In this document: positions 27,571 through 36,804 of the stretch, one piece after another
Position numbering within the stretch: the first letter of the stretch is position 1
How the letters are laid out: each line of letters starts with the position of its first letter
NCBI GenBank assembly: GCA_965222065.1
Contig: OZ244933.1
Coordinates: forward strand, 1,488,001-1,552,000
Length of the DNA: 64,000 nucleotides
Source: GM7GCV1 sp965222065
GTDB taxonomy: Bacteria > Pseudomonadota > Gammaproteobacteria > Pseudomonadales > GM7GCV1
Reading direction: 5' to 3'
The notes under the pieces: model-generated
What the model was told of the DNA's origin: nothing
Seen by the model: the letters and a program-made list of their open reading frames with translations, nothing else
Databases searched by the model: none
Position numbers and translations under genes: made by a program

Positions 27571-28646
27571 CAGTTAATACCTCTCAGAGCCAAACCAGTA
27601 GCGATCAACATGGATGAAGCCGTCTGTTTTAGCTTGTCGGCCTTGATTCGTTCGCCAAGCTCCATCTGGGAAAAAGGGTTTCCGGCTATCACGGGCAATT
27701 CCAGGCGAGTCTCAGCCAGCTCGGCAATCGCCCCATCACCAACAACCCCGCCAGCCAGCACCAGACAATCTACATGGTTATATGTCGATGAAGAGTAAAA
27801 GAATTGCAGGGCGCGACTTATCTGCTGCACCAGTGAATCATAAAACGGATTTAGCACTTCATCCTGGTAATCGGCCGGCAGACCTCCTTCGGCCTGGGCA
27901 ATATTGGCTTCTTCAGCAGACAACCCGTATCGGCGCTGGACTTCTTCGCTTAGCTGTGCCGAGCCAAAGGACTCTTCGCGACTGTATACCGTGCTTCCCT
28001 TTTCGAGGACGTTGAAACGCAACATCCTGGCGCCGATATCAACGATGGCAATCAGGCTGTCACTGTCTTCTTCCATTTGTTCAGCAAGCAGGGGATAAAC
28101 CCTTTCCAGGCAAAATGGCTCAACATCGACAATCTTGGGTTTGAGCTCGGCAATTTCGGCAATTTCTATCAGACCCTCGATAGATTCTTTACGACTGGCC
28201 GCAATCAGTATCTGGGCATGCTCACCATCCTCAGACTCATTCATGCGAGTAAAGTCCAGGGCAACTTCATCGAGCGAGTATGGGATATATTGCTCGGCCT
28301 CCATCAACAGCTGCATTTCCAGCTCGTCTTCGGAGAGGTCGCCCGGCATTTCAACCAAACGGGTGATCACCGAGGAGCTGGGGACGGCAAATGCAACATT
28401 CTTGGTTTTGGAGCGGCTGTTTACCACGGCCCGGCTCAATACTTCCGCCAGCGCAGGTGCATCCTCAATCCGGCCTTCCTTTAAAACGCCTGCGGGAATA
28501 GGAACAACCTGGGCGGCTACCAGCTTCAGGCCCTTGGAGGTCGATTCAAGCTCTACCAGCTTGAGAGCAGCAGTACCAATATCCACACCCAGTACCGCAT
28601 TGGTACCAGCTCCGATCAGCTCAGCAAACGCCGCAGGTATTTTCAT
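27570..28646 (-). CDS. pilM: Type IV pilus actin-like assembly protein PilM
   Basis: A 358-residue actin-fold ATPase. The ATG at 28646 (MKIPAAF) is chosen because GGAGG lies seven bases before it; a longer frame from 28724 has no support. ATP-binding motifs include VLGVDIGTAALKLVEL near the N-terminus, IVDIGARMLRF in the middle and VLAGGVVGDGAI near the C-terminus. PilM sits on the cytoplasmic face and binds the N-terminal peptide of PilN. It is the first gene of pilMNOPQ-aroKB and diverges from ponA across 99 bp. Confidence 0.96.
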   Translation of the reverse strand: MKIPAAFAELIGAGTNAVLGVDIGTAALKLVELESTSKGLKLVAAQVVPIPAGVLKEGRIEDAPALAEVLSRAVVNSRSKTKNVAFAVPSSSVITRLVEMPGDLSEDELEMQLLMEAEQYIPYSLDEVALDFTRMNESEDGEHAQILIAASRKESIEGLIEIAEIAELKPKIVDVEPFCLERVYPLLAEQMEEDSDSLIAIVDIGARMLRFNVLEKGSTVYSREESFGSAQLSEEVQRRYGLSAEEANIAQAEGGLPADYQDEVLNPFYDSLVQQISRALQFFYSSSTYNHVDCLVLAGGVVGDGAIAELAETRLELPVIAGNPFSQMELGERIKADKLKQTASSMLIATGLALRGIN

Positions 28647-28712
28647 CAAGAACCCTCCACCCCCGATGTCAAAAACGGGCCAAGATTCACAGCCAATGTC
28701 CGTCTCGTCAGA

Positions 28713-28718
28713 TATAAT
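28713..28718 (+). promoter_or_regulatory. Probable ponA -10 element
   Basis: A perfect TATAAT lies 27 bp before the ponA start in the pilM-ponA intergenic gap. A TTCACA at 28686-28691 resembles a -35, but the 21-base spacing is too long, so only the -10 is proposed. Confidence 0.4.
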
Positions 28719-28745
28719 GACCACATCAAAAACTTTTTGGTCATC

Positions 28746-31217
28746 ATGTCTTCTCGATTTCCAGTATTGAAACCGTTATTTAAACTAGGCGTTATGCTCG
28801 CGTGCATAGGTTTGTCTGGTGCCATAGCCGTCATACTCTATCTCGCTCCCGCATTACCGTCCGTCGAACAGCTTCGCGACGTTAAGTTGCAGACTCCACT
28901 TAAGGTTTTCTCGGCGGAGGAAACCCTTATCGGAGAGTTCGGCGAACAGAAACGTACGCCCATTACCTACAATCAAATCCCCGAACAGTTTGTTCATGCA
29001 ATCCTCTCTGCGGAAGACGACAACTTTTTCAACCATTATGGAGTGGACCCTCTTGGATTATTGCGCGCCGGTTCACAAATTTTAACCAGCGGGCAAATTC
29101 AATCCGGTGGCAGCACCATCACCATGCAAGTCGCCAGAAGCTTTTTCTTGAGCCTGGAACAAACTTTTACCAGGAAATTCAATGAGATTCTTCTGGCTCT
29201 TGAGATAGAGCATGAACTATCTAAAGAAGAAATTCTAGAGCTTTATGCAAATAAAATTTACCTTGGAAAGCGCGCCTATGGCATCCAGGCAGCAGCCAAT
29301 ATCTACTACGGGAAGGATATTGGCGAACTAAACCTGGCCCAACTTGCCATGATTGCCGGTTTGCCCAAGGCACCTTCCGCTTTCAATCCAATCAACAATC
29401 CCTCTCGCGCACTGGAGCGCAGAGACTGGATTTTGGGGCGCATGCGTCTGCTGGGATACATCGACGAACAGGAGTTCCGGGAGGCTATTTCCCAACCTAT
29501 TACCGCAGAGGAACACGGCTCGGTCATTGAAGTACAGGCACCTTACGTGGCTGAAATGGTGCGCTCTGAAATGGTCGAAAGGTTTGGCACGGCCGCTTAT
29601 GAAGACGGCTATGAAGTCCGGACAACCATCGACACAGAATTGCAGCAAACCGCCGATACCTCAGTTAAGCAGGGACTGATGATGTACGACCAGCGACACG
29701 GGTATCGGGGACCGGAGGCACAACTGACCCAGATAGACTTGCAGGATCCGGAACAGCTGCAACAGGCACTGTCCAGTGTTGACTCTGTCTGGGAGCTTCA
29801 ACCCGCGATCGTGACTGCTGTTGAAGAACAAAGTGCCACTGTCTACATCAAGAATGCTGGCAGCCAAACCCTGCAATGGGAGGACGGCCTCTCCGATGCA
29901 CGCCCCTACCGAACCCAAAGCTGGGTTGGCGAAGCGCCAGATACCGCATCAGATGTTCTCACTGCTGGTGACCGCATTCGGGTGAGAATGCTCAATGGCC
30001 GCTGGCAACTGAGCCAGGTACCCAATGCACAGGCCGCGCTGGTTGCACTGGATCCCGATACAGGGGCTATCAGGGCACTGCAGGGGGGGTTCGATTTTTA
30101 TTACAACCGCTTCAATCGGGTGGTTTCCGCCAGACGTCAACCCGGGTCCAACCTCAAACCCTTCCTTTACACCGCAGCCCTGGAAAACGGGTTTACTGCG
30201 GCAACGACCATTAACGATGCGCCCATTGTTTTTGAAGACGCCGCCCTGGAGGATATCTGGAGACCGGAAAATGACTCCGGGCGTTTTTATGGCCCCACAC
30301 GCCTCAGAGAGGCCCTGTACTTTTCACGCAACCTGGTTTCTATTCGAATTTTGCGCGAGCTGGGACTGAGCACTGCCCGGGAGAGCATGAAGCGATTTGG
30401 CTTTGAAGATTCTGATCTGGCAACCAACCTGACCCTGGCTTTGGGCAGTGAGGCGCTGGCTCCACTAAAAATTGCCCAGGGATATGCCAGCTTTGCCAAT
30501 GGTGGCTACCGGGTGGAGGCCCACCTGATCGATGAGATTCGCGACAATAATGGCAATGTTATATACAAGGCCATGTATCCACGGGTCTGTGATGACCGCT
30601 GCCAACAGGAAAAGGAAAGCAGGGAACCCATCACACAGCAGGCTGTGTCAACTAATTCGGGAACCATCCGACTGGATGATTTGCTGATCACTGAAGATTC
30701 CCAGGAGTCAATCGACTATCCCGAAGCAGAACGCATTCTGGAACCACGTGTTCACTTTATTATTGACTCAATTCTTAAGGATGTTGTTCAAAAGGGCACC
30801 GGCCGACGTGCGCGCGCCCTGGAACGAACGGATATTGCAGGCAAAACCGGGACAACGAATGGCCCTAGGGATGCCTGGTTCTCTGGCTATAACCAGGACA
30901 TGGTCGCCACCGCCTGGGTAGGCTTTGACGACAACAGCCTGCTGGGAAGCGGTGAGTTTGGCGGCACGGCGGCACTGCCTATCTGGATAGACTTTATGGA
31001 AGTCGCCCTGGATGGTAAGAGCGAGAAATTCTTTGACCAGCCCCCGGGCCTGGTCATTGCCCGCGTCGACCCGGAATCAGGTCAGCGCGCCCAGCCGGAG
31101 GATACCGATGCAATCTTTGAATTTTTTCTCCGGGAAAATACTCCCACAGCCTTGCCTGAATCGGGTTCGTCGGGGAATTCCCAGCCGGACTCCAACGACC
31201 TCAACAGTATTTTCTGA
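28746..31217 (+). CDS. ponA: Penicillin-binding protein 1A (bifunctional transglycosylase/transpeptidase)
   Basis: An 823-residue class A PBP. The ATG at 28746 is preferred to a TTG at 28737. One signal-anchor helix is followed by the glycosyltransferase domain with SAEDDNFFNHYGVD, GGSTITMQ and the ELYANKIYLG motif. An OB-like insert characteristic of PBP1A lies between, then the transpeptidase with the active-site S-x-x-K in PGSNLKPF, S-x-N in SRNLVS and KTGTTNGPRDAWF. It builds and cross-links peptidoglycan. Placement divergent from pilMNOPQ is standard in Gammaproteobacteria. Confidence 0.97.
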   Translation: MSSRFPVLKPLFKLGVMLACIGLSGAIAVILYLAPALPSVEQLRDVKLQTPLKVFSAEETLIGEFGEQKRTPITYNQIPEQFVHAILSAEDDNFFNHYGVDPLGLLRAGSQILTSGQIQSGGSTITMQVARSFFLSLEQTFTRKFNEILLALEIEHELSKEEILELYANKIYLGKRAYGIQAAANIYYGKDIGELNLAQLAMIAGLPKAPSAFNPINNPSRALERRDWILGRMRLLGYIDEQEFREAISQPITAEEHGSVIEVQAPYVAEMVRSEMVERFGTAAYEDGYEVRTTIDTELQQTADTSVKQGLMMYDQRHGYRGPEAQLTQIDLQDPEQLQQALSSVDSVWELQPAIVTAVEEQSATVYIKNAGSQTLQWEDGLSDARPYRTQSWVGEAPDTASDVLTAGDRIRVRMLNGRWQLSQVPNAQAALVALDPDTGAIRALQGGFDFYYNRFNRVVSARRQPGSNLKPFLYTAALENGFTAATTINDAPIVFEDAALEDIWRPENDSGRFYGPTRLREALYFSRNLVSIRILRELGLSTARESMKRFGFEDSDLATNLTLALGSEALAPLKIAQGYASFANGGYRVEAHLIDEIRDNNGNVIYKAMYPRVCDDRCQQEKESREPITQQAVSTNSGTIRLDDLLITEDSQESIDYPEAERILEPRVHFIIDSILKDVVQKGTGRRARALERTDIAGKTGTTNGPRDAWFSGYNQDMVATAWVGFDDNSLLGSGEFGGTAALPIWIDFMEVALDGKSEKFFDQPPGLVIARVDPESGQRAQPEDTDAIFEFFLRENTPTALPESGSSGNSQPDSNDLNSIF

Positions 31218-31224
31218 TACAACC

Positions 31225-31252
31225 AAAAAAGGCTCCCAAGGGAGCCTTTTTT
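31225..31252. terminator. Bidirectional intrinsic terminator between ponA and rpmE
   Basis: AAAAAAGGCTCCC (31225-31237) pairs with GGGAGCCTTTTTT (31240-31252). The flanking A and T tracts allow it to serve both ponA and the convergent rpmE. Confidence 0.88.
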
Positions 31253-31272
31253 CAAACCGATACCAACACGAC

Positions 31273-31491
31273 TTACGCCTTGGCTGCACCTCGGTTACCA
31301 AAACGTCTCTTGAAGCGGTCAATACGGCCACCAGAATCGACGACTTTTTGCTTGCCAGTGTAAAACGGGTGACAGTTTGCACACACATCAATGTGTATAT
31401 CGCCACCGCGAGTTGATCTGGTCTTGATAACATTACCGCAACTGCACGTAGCGGTAAGTTCCTGATATTTAGGATGGATCTCTGCTTGCAT
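31273..31491 (-). CDS. rpmE: 50S ribosomal protein L31, zinc-binding form
   Basis: A 72-residue ribosomal protein. The ATG at 31491 (MQAEIHPKYQEL) fits the family start and has GAGG upstream; a longer frame to 31527 is rejected. The zinc ligands are all present: TCSCGN near residue 16 and VCANCHPFYTGKQ near residue 37. This is the zinc-containing (C+) form, which many bacteria replace by a C- paralog when zinc is scarce. It is divergent from priA across 124 bp. Confidence 0.96.
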   Translation of the reverse strand: MQAEIHPKYQELTATCSCGNVIKTRSTRGGDIHIDVCANCHPFYTGKQKVVDSGGRIDRFKRRFGNRGAAKA

Positions 31492-31615
31492 GTCTAGGGC
31501 CTCGCCATTATGTTGTCGTGCCGCCATTCAGACGTTCTTTTCTCGCTGAACACGGCACAGTAGGGCAAAAAAGAGGCGCGGATGTTACCAGAATTCGGCC
31601 GGATAGCAAGCAATC

Positions 31616-33817
31616 ATGCAGCCTTCAAAACCTTTGGAACACAACTCAATATTGAGCTCGGTCTCCGGGCCTTCGCATACCGTGCAAATTCTTGAAATAC
31701 TGGTCGCCAATAAACTAAATAAAAGCCTTTGTTACCTGAACCAAACAGGAGAACCCCTCGATGCAGGCGAACTGGTCCGGGTTCCACTAGGCAAACAGGT
31801 CACAACGGGAATTGTTCTGGGAGAAGGGCAGGATACCGGGGAATTCAGGTTGAAGCCCATCCAGGGGAAAATCGAAGGTACCAGTAAACTTCCCCGGGAA
31901 CTTCTGCAACTGCTGAACTGGGCCGCGCGCTACTACCACACACCCATTGGCCAGGTCCTTGCCACAGCCCTGCCGAAAAGCCTGCTGGATGGAAAGCCGG
32001 CAAAACCGCGCAGTCGCTCCATCTGGAAGGCTGCCACGCCCGGTAACGAAACAGCCACACCAAAACAACAGCGTCTTCTTGATTGGTTATCCGGACATGG
32101 CGAAGCCTCAACCGAGCAAATTCTGGAAGCAGGATATGGCCGTCACCTGCTCAGAGCATTGAGAGATAAACAGCTAGTCATGGCAAAAGAACAGACACCT
32201 GCCCCGCAGGATCTGCTCGCCGAGACGCCCCTGCCCCCAAATGATGAGCAAGCCCGGGCATTAGAGGCCATTCGCTTAAAAAACGGCCCCTTTTTGCTTC
32301 AGGGAGTAACCGGCAGTGGCAAAACCGAGGTGTACCTTCAGGCCGCGCAGGATTTTCTGGACAAGGGCCAGCAGGTTTTATTTCTGGTCCCTGAAATCGG
32401 CCTGATTCCCCAGACCACCCAGCGACTAAAAGCCCGGTTTAACCGGCCTGTCCTGGGTTACCATTCCGCCGCAACCGAATCTGAAAAAGTGGATTGCTGG
32501 AACCAGTGTGCAAGCTCAAGGCCCGTGATCATTGTGGGAACACGTTCGGCCATTTTCCTGCCTTTCAGCCAACTGGGCCTGATCGTCATTGATGAGGAGC
32601 AGGATCTTTCTTATAAACAGTTTGAGGGTTTTCGTTACAACGCACGCGATCTTGCACTTATTCGCTCGCAGCAAACCGGCGCCAAACTTATCCTGGGCTC
32701 GGCAACGCCTTCCCTGGAATCTTTATACAACTGTGACCGGGGCAACTTTGTACGACTCAGACTAAACACCCGTGTTGCCCAAAAAGGTCTGCCGAAATGG
32801 CAAGTGATACAGGCAGAGGTCTCTTCGACACAGCCTGTTTCCAACCAGGTCATGGACAAAATTAAAAAGGAATTATCCCAGGGCGGACAGGTATTGGTCT
32901 TTCTTAACCGCCGCGGCTATGCTCCGATACTGACCTGCCTGCAATGTGCCTGGACCGCTAACTGCCTGGCCTGCGATACACAAATGTGTATTCATCAACA
33001 ACCCAGCGCTCTGATTTGCCACCGTTGTGATGGCCGTTTGCCTATCCCCTCGAATTGCCCCTCATGCGGCTCATCACAGTTGATCACCAAAGGTTTTGGC
33101 ACGGAACAACTGGAAGCATTTTTATCCAGCCATTTCCCCGAGGTTCCCTGCTTACGTATTGACCGTGACAGCACCCAGCAGAAAAACGCGTTTTCTGAAA
33201 AACTCAACCAGCTTCACTCTGGCGACCCCGCACTTCTCATCGGCACACAGATGATCACCAAAGGTCACCATTTGCCAGGTATTTCCCTGGTGGTTGCCCT
33301 GGGGGCCGACTCTGCCCTGTTTAGCCATGACTTTCGTGCAATTGAACACCTCGCACAAACACTGACCCAGGTCGCCGGCCGGTCCGGACGGGGCAAGCGA
33401 GCCGGACAAATCCTGGTGGAAACAACCCAGCCCAATCATCCCACGCTGGAAAAGCTATGTGCGCGGGATTACGACCAGATTGCTCGCGAGCTTCTGGAAA
33501 ACAGGAAAGCTTACGGCCTCCCCCCCGCGGGCTATTCGGCCGCACTGCATGCCAGCAGCACTGACCTTTCGGCGGTGAACCAATTTATGGCGACTTTTGG
33601 TGACATTACGGAAAATACGCCTGTATCGCAGCTGGGCCCCATGCCTTCAATCATCGAGCGGAAAGCCGGCCGCTATAGATACCAGATGCGGCTCTTTTCC
33701 CAAGCACGTAGTGAACTACACGCCATCATTGCCAAAATTGAATCCCAGATCGCACAAATGAGAGGATTTAGTAAAATTCGCTGGGCAATTGATATCGATC
33801 CACTCACAATGGATTAA
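31616..33817 (+). CDS. priA: Primosomal replication restart helicase PriA
   Basis: A 733-residue 3'-5' helicase that restarts collapsed forks. It has the N-terminal DNA-binding domain (VPLGKQVTTGIVLG), Walker A (GVTGSGKTEVY), Walker B, a helicase motif NRRGYAP and the eight-cysteine zinc-binding insert (TCLQCAW, NCLACDT, ICHRCDG, NCPSCGS), all eight present. The Walker B box reads DEEQ rather than the DEEH usual in PriA. In Pseudomonas argS lies between priA and the SPOR gene; here it is missing and the SPOR gene begins 51 bp downstream. Confidence 0.96.
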   Translation: MQPSKPLEHNSILSSVSGPSHTVQILEILVANKLNKSLCYLNQTGEPLDAGELVRVPLGKQVTTGIVLGEGQDTGEFRLKPIQGKIEGTSKLPRELLQLLNWAARYYHTPIGQVLATALPKSLLDGKPAKPRSRSIWKAATPGNETATPKQQRLLDWLSGHGEASTEQILEAGYGRHLLRALRDKQLVMAKEQTPAPQDLLAETPLPPNDEQARALEAIRLKNGPFLLQGVTGSGKTEVYLQAAQDFLDKGQQVLFLVPEIGLIPQTTQRLKARFNRPVLGYHSAATESEKVDCWNQCASSRPVIIVGTRSAIFLPFSQLGLIVIDEEQDLSYKQFEGFRYNARDLALIRSQQTGAKLILGSATPSLESLYNCDRGNFVRLRLNTRVAQKGLPKWQVIQAEVSSTQPVSNQVMDKIKKELSQGGQVLVFLNRRGYAPILTCLQCAWTANCLACDTQMCIHQQPSALICHRCDGRLPIPSNCPSCGSSQLITKGFGTEQLEAFLSSHFPEVPCLRIDRDSTQQKNAFSEKLNQLHSGDPALLIGTQMITKGHHLPGISLVVALGADSALFSHDFRAIEHLAQTLTQVAGRSGRGKRAGQILVETTQPNHPTLEKLCARDYDQIARELLENRKAYGLPPAGYSAALHASSTDLSAVNQFMATFGDITENTPVSQLGPMPSIIERKAGRYRYQMRLFSQARSELHAIIAKIESQIAQMRGFSKIRWAIDIDPLTMD

Positions 33818-33868
33818 CATGTAGACTTAAGTCAGTTCGCGTCGTTTTAAGCACACCTCCAGAGTTCC

Positions 33869-34381
33869 ATGCACAACGCTTCACGTACAAAAGACCAACC
33901 TGCCTCCGCCGGCCCCAAAGTGTTCCTGCTGGGCACAATTTTTGGTGTTCTGCTCTGCTTGGGAGTACAGTCGTTGCTCATGGTCGGTGACCGTCCCGGA
34001 GACATTACCCAAAACCTGCCAGAAACCACCAATAATCTGCCTTCCCTTGATCAGGCCAGGGAACCCGTTATCGATTTTTACACACGCCTGCGTGAGATTG
34101 AGGTTATGGTTCCGGATGATGAGTTGGTACTGGACTCACCTGATCTTATTTATCTTCTTCAGGCAGGCTCTTTTCGCAGGGCCGCGGATGCCGACAGCTT
34201 GCGAGCCCAGCTGATCCTGCTAAACCTCAACGCGGAAGTCAGCCAATTCAACCATAATGGTGAAGTCTGGCACCGCGTCATTGTCGGCCCGTTTGAAAAC
34301 CATTCAGCGATGTCCAGTGCCCGTACTTCCCTGCTGGAAAACGGCATCGAAAGCCTGCTTCTGACCAAAGAAAAAACCTGA
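33869..34381 (+). CDS. SPOR-domain membrane protein
   Basis: A 170-residue bitopic protein. A short cytoplasmic N-terminus, one helix (FLLGTIFGVLLCLGVQSLL, about 23-41) and a disordered periplasmic linker lead to a SPOR domain (about 92-165) with YLLQAGSFRRAADADSLRAQL, here in short LQAGSFR, and VIVGPFENHSAM. SPOR domains bind glycan strands lacking stem peptides at the division septum, so a cell-division or cell-wall role is likely. The gene precedes hslV by 88 bp, as in Pseudomonas. Confidence 0.9.
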   Translation: MHNASRTKDQPASAGPKVFLLGTIFGVLLCLGVQSLLMVGDRPGDITQNLPETTNNLPSLDQAREPVIDFYTRLREIEVMVPDDELVLDSPDLIYLLQAGSFRRAADADSLRAQLILLNLNAEVSQFNHNGEVWHRVIVGPFENHSAMSSARTSLLENGIESLLLTKEKT

Positions 34382-34398
34382 CAACGCCCTGTTTATTT

Positions 34399-34425
34399 CT
34401 TGAAAAACCCGGCAGTGCCCCAAAT
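34399..34425 (+). promoter_or_regulatory. Sigma-32 (RpoH) type heat-shock promoter for hslVU
   Basis: CTTGAAA (34399-34405), a 12-base spacer and CCCCAAAT (34418-34425) match the sigma-32 consensus CTTGAAA / CCCCATNT at 14 of the 14 fixed bases but one. It lies 45 bp upstream of hslV, a known heat-shock operon. Confidence 0.75.
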
Positions 34426-34469
34426 TCAGCCTAACCAGCGTCACCACAATTAATAAAAGGGGCCCTATT

Positions 34470-35003
34470 TTGGAACAGTACGAAGGAACCACGATCTGCT
34501 CGGTTCGCCGAAACGGCAAGGTGGCTATTGGCGGAGATGGCCAGGTCAGCCTTGGCAATACCATCATGAAGGGCAATGCCCGCAAGGTACGCCGCCTTTA
34601 CAAGGATCAGGTGATTGCCGGTTTCGCCGGAGGAACCGCCGATGCCTTTACCCTGTTTGAGCGATTCGAGGCCAAACTTGAACAACACCAGGGTCAGCTG
34701 ACCCGGGCAGCGGTAGAACTCGCCAAAGACTGGCGAACCGACCGGATGCTGCGCCGTCTGGAAGCCCTGCTGGCTGTTGCCGATGCAGAAACCTCGCTCA
34801 TCATTACCGGTAATGGTGATGTTATCCAGCCTGAGGACGATCTGATCGCCATTGGTTCAGGTGGACCTTATGCCCAGTCCGCAGCCCGCGCACTCCTGGA
34901 AAACACAGAGATGGAAGCCCGGGAGATCGTCGAAAAATCCCTGCAAATAGCTGCAGATATTTGTATCTATACCAACCACAATCGAACCATTGAAGAGCTT
35001 TAG
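34470..35003 (+). CDS. hslV: HslV (ClpQ) peptidase of the HslUV proteasome-like complex
   Basis: A 177-residue threonine protease starting at TTG with AAGGGG seven bases upstream. The start is MEQYEG followed by TTICSVRRNGK, so the catalytic Thr is exposed only after removal of a six-residue pro-segment, unlike E. coli HslV, where just Met is lost. GGDGQVSLGN, GFAGGTADAFTLFERFE and IITGNGDV are family hallmarks. Twelve subunits form the degradation chamber capped by HslU. It is in an operon with hslU (27 bp) behind a sigma-32-type promoter. Confidence 0.97.
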   Translation: MEQYEGTTICSVRRNGKVAIGGDGQVSLGNTIMKGNARKVRRLYKDQVIAGFAGGTADAFTLFERFEAKLEQHQGQLTRAAVELAKDWRTDRMLRRLEALLAVADAETSLIITGNGDVIQPEDDLIAIGSGGPYAQSAARALLENTEMEAREIVEKSLQIAADICIYTNHNRTIEEL

Positions 35004-35030
35004 GCTCATTACTTACGCTAGAGAATTCAG

Positions 35031-36347
35031 ATGTCAATGACACCCCGCGAGATCGTTCACGAACTCGGCCGCCATATCATCGGTCAGGAGGAAGCCAAGA
35101 AAGCCGTGGCCATAGCCCTTCGCAACCGCTGGCGCCGCATGCAGCTTGATAGCGAACTGCGTGCTGAAGTACACCCCAAGAATATTTTGATGATTGGCCC
35201 AACGGGTGTGGGCAAAACCGAAATAGCTCGCCGGCTGGCCAAACTGGCCAAAGCCCCTTTTATCAAAGTGGAAGCCACCAAATTTACCGAAGTTGGCTAT
35301 GTCGGCAAGGATGTGGAAGCCATTATCCGTGATCTGGTCGATGTGGCCATCAAGATGCTCCGTGAAGAACAAATGAAACGGGTTTCCAACCAGGCGGAGG
35401 ATGCCGCAGAAGAACGTATTCTGGACGCACTCCTGCCCAGCGCTCGTGGAGATGAATCTACCGAGAAGGACGGCCACACTCGTCAGGTTTTCCGCAAGAA
35501 ACTGCGTGAAGGCGACCTGGATGACAAGGAAATCGAGATCGAAATCCAGGCACCCAAAGTTGGTATGGAGATTATGACGCCTCCGGGCATGGAGGATATG
35601 GCCGGGCAGATTCAGGATATGTTCTCCAACATGGGTAAAAACCGTAAGCAGCGTCGAAAGATAAAGGTTGGCAAGGCCCTGAAACAACTCAGGGATGAAG
35701 AAGCCGCCAGCCTGATTGACGAGGAAGATATAAAAGTCCGGGCCATTGACCTGGTTGAACAGACGGGCATTGTGTTTATCGACGAGATCGACAAAGTCGC
35801 CAAGCGAGGCGAGGGTGGAGGAACCGATGTTTCCCGTGAAGGAGTGCAGCGCGATCTCTTGCCCCTGATCGAAGGATCGACCGTTTCCACTAAATACGGC
35901 ATGGTAAAGACCGACCATGTCCTGTTTATTGCTTCCGGGGCGTTCCACCTGTCCAAACCATCGGACCTGATACCGGAACTACAGGGGCGCTTACCTATTC
36001 GTGTTGAACTCAAGGCGCTGACCGCGGAAGATTTTCAGCGCATTCTTTCCGAGCCCGATGCCTCACTTTGTGTTCAATATCGCGAGCTTCTGAAAACCGA
36101 AGGGGTCAATGTGGAATTCCAGAAGGAGGGTATTGACCGGATTTCCGAACTGGCCTACCAGGTCAACGAATCCACAGAAAACATCGGTGCCCGCCGCCTT
36201 CATACACTGATGGAGCGACTGCTTGAGGATTTGTCCTATGAGGCGCCAGACATGGATGGCCAGACCATTTCCATTGATGCGCAGTATGTCAATGACAAAC
36301 TGGCAGCCCTGGCCACCGACGAAGATCTTTCCCGCTTTATTCTGTAA
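35031..36347 (+). CDS. hslU: HslU (ClpY) ATPase of the HslUV protease
   Basis: A 438-residue AAA+ unfoldase. Walker A is GPTGVGKTEIARRL (about 57-70), Walker B is FIDEIDKVA, the pore loop is in VGYVGKDVE, and the I domain (about 110-240) contains the usual acidic and glycine-methionine stretches. The C-terminus EDLSRFIL is the conserved tail that inserts into HslV to activate it. It unfolds substrates such as damaged proteins under heat stress. It follows hslV and is followed by the DUF971 gene after six bases. Confidence 0.98.
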   Translation: MSMTPREIVHELGRHIIGQEEAKKAVAIALRNRWRRMQLDSELRAEVHPKNILMIGPTGVGKTEIARRLAKLAKAPFIKVEATKFTEVGYVGKDVEAIIRDLVDVAIKMLREEQMKRVSNQAEDAAEERILDALLPSARGDESTEKDGHTRQVFRKKLREGDLDDKEIEIEIQAPKVGMEIMTPPGMEDMAGQIQDMFSNMGKNRKQRRKIKVGKALKQLRDEEAASLIDEEDIKVRAIDLVEQTGIVFIDEIDKVAKRGEGGGTDVSREGVQRDLLPLIEGSTVSTKYGMVKTDHVLFIASGAFHLSKPSDLIPELQGRLPIRVELKALTAEDFQRILSEPDASLCVQYRELLKTEGVNVEFQKEGIDRISELAYQVNESTENIGARRLHTLMERLLEDLSYEAPDMDGQTISIDAQYVNDKLAALATDEDLSRFIL

Positions 36348-36353
36348 TTAATC

Positions 36354-36752
36354 ATGAGCGACCAACCCCAAAGAGTACTTTTGCGAGACAGCGGACGAAC
36401 CCTGGTACTGGAGTATGCGGATAGCGAGCCGGCCCGACTTGACGCTGAGTACTTGCGGGTTAACTCTCCAAGTGCCGAGGTTCAGGGTCACGGAAAGGAA
36501 GGAGGCACTTTACCCACGGGCAAGCAGGAAGTCCGTATTGTGAATATTGAAAAGGCCGGAAATTATGCCCTCAGGCTGCACTTCGACGACGGTCATGACT
36601 CCGGCATTTATACCTGGATTTATTTTCGCCAACTGGCCAAGGAAAAACAGCAGCGCTGGCAGAACTACCTGATGGAATTGAAAAAGTTTGGGGTAAGCCG
36701 CGACCCGGAAACCCAAATCGTTCGACTGATCGACCCGTCAAAACAGCAATAA
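36354..36752 (+). CDS. DUF971 protein (gamma-butyrobetaine hydroxylase N-terminal-like)
   Basis: A 132-residue protein made of the domain that forms the N-terminus of gamma-butyrobetaine dioxygenases. The core motif YALRLHFDDGHDSGIYTW is present, with DAEYLRVNSPSAEVQGHG earlier; in other members four Cys/His residues of this fold bind zinc, and here only a partial set is seen. Stand-alone members occur beside hslVU in Pseudomonas and relatives, and roles in Fe-S cluster handling have been suggested for some. Six bases separate it from hslU. Confidence 0.85.
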   Translation: MSDQPQRVLLRDSGRTLVLEYADSEPARLDAEYLRVNSPSAEVQGHGKEGGTLPTGKQEVRIVNIEKAGNYALRLHFDDGHDSGIYTWIYFRQLAKEKQQRWQNYLMELKKFGVSRDPETQIVRLIDPSKQQ

Positions 36753-36804
36753 AGGCCTGGCCGACCGGTTTGTGAATCAACCGGCGCTTTAATCTCCCCT
36801 TCTG

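Noticed and set aside
35034..35948. 304-residue frame opposite hslU
   Set aside because: It mirrors the conserved hslU coding sequence, has no ribosome site and no recognisable motif.
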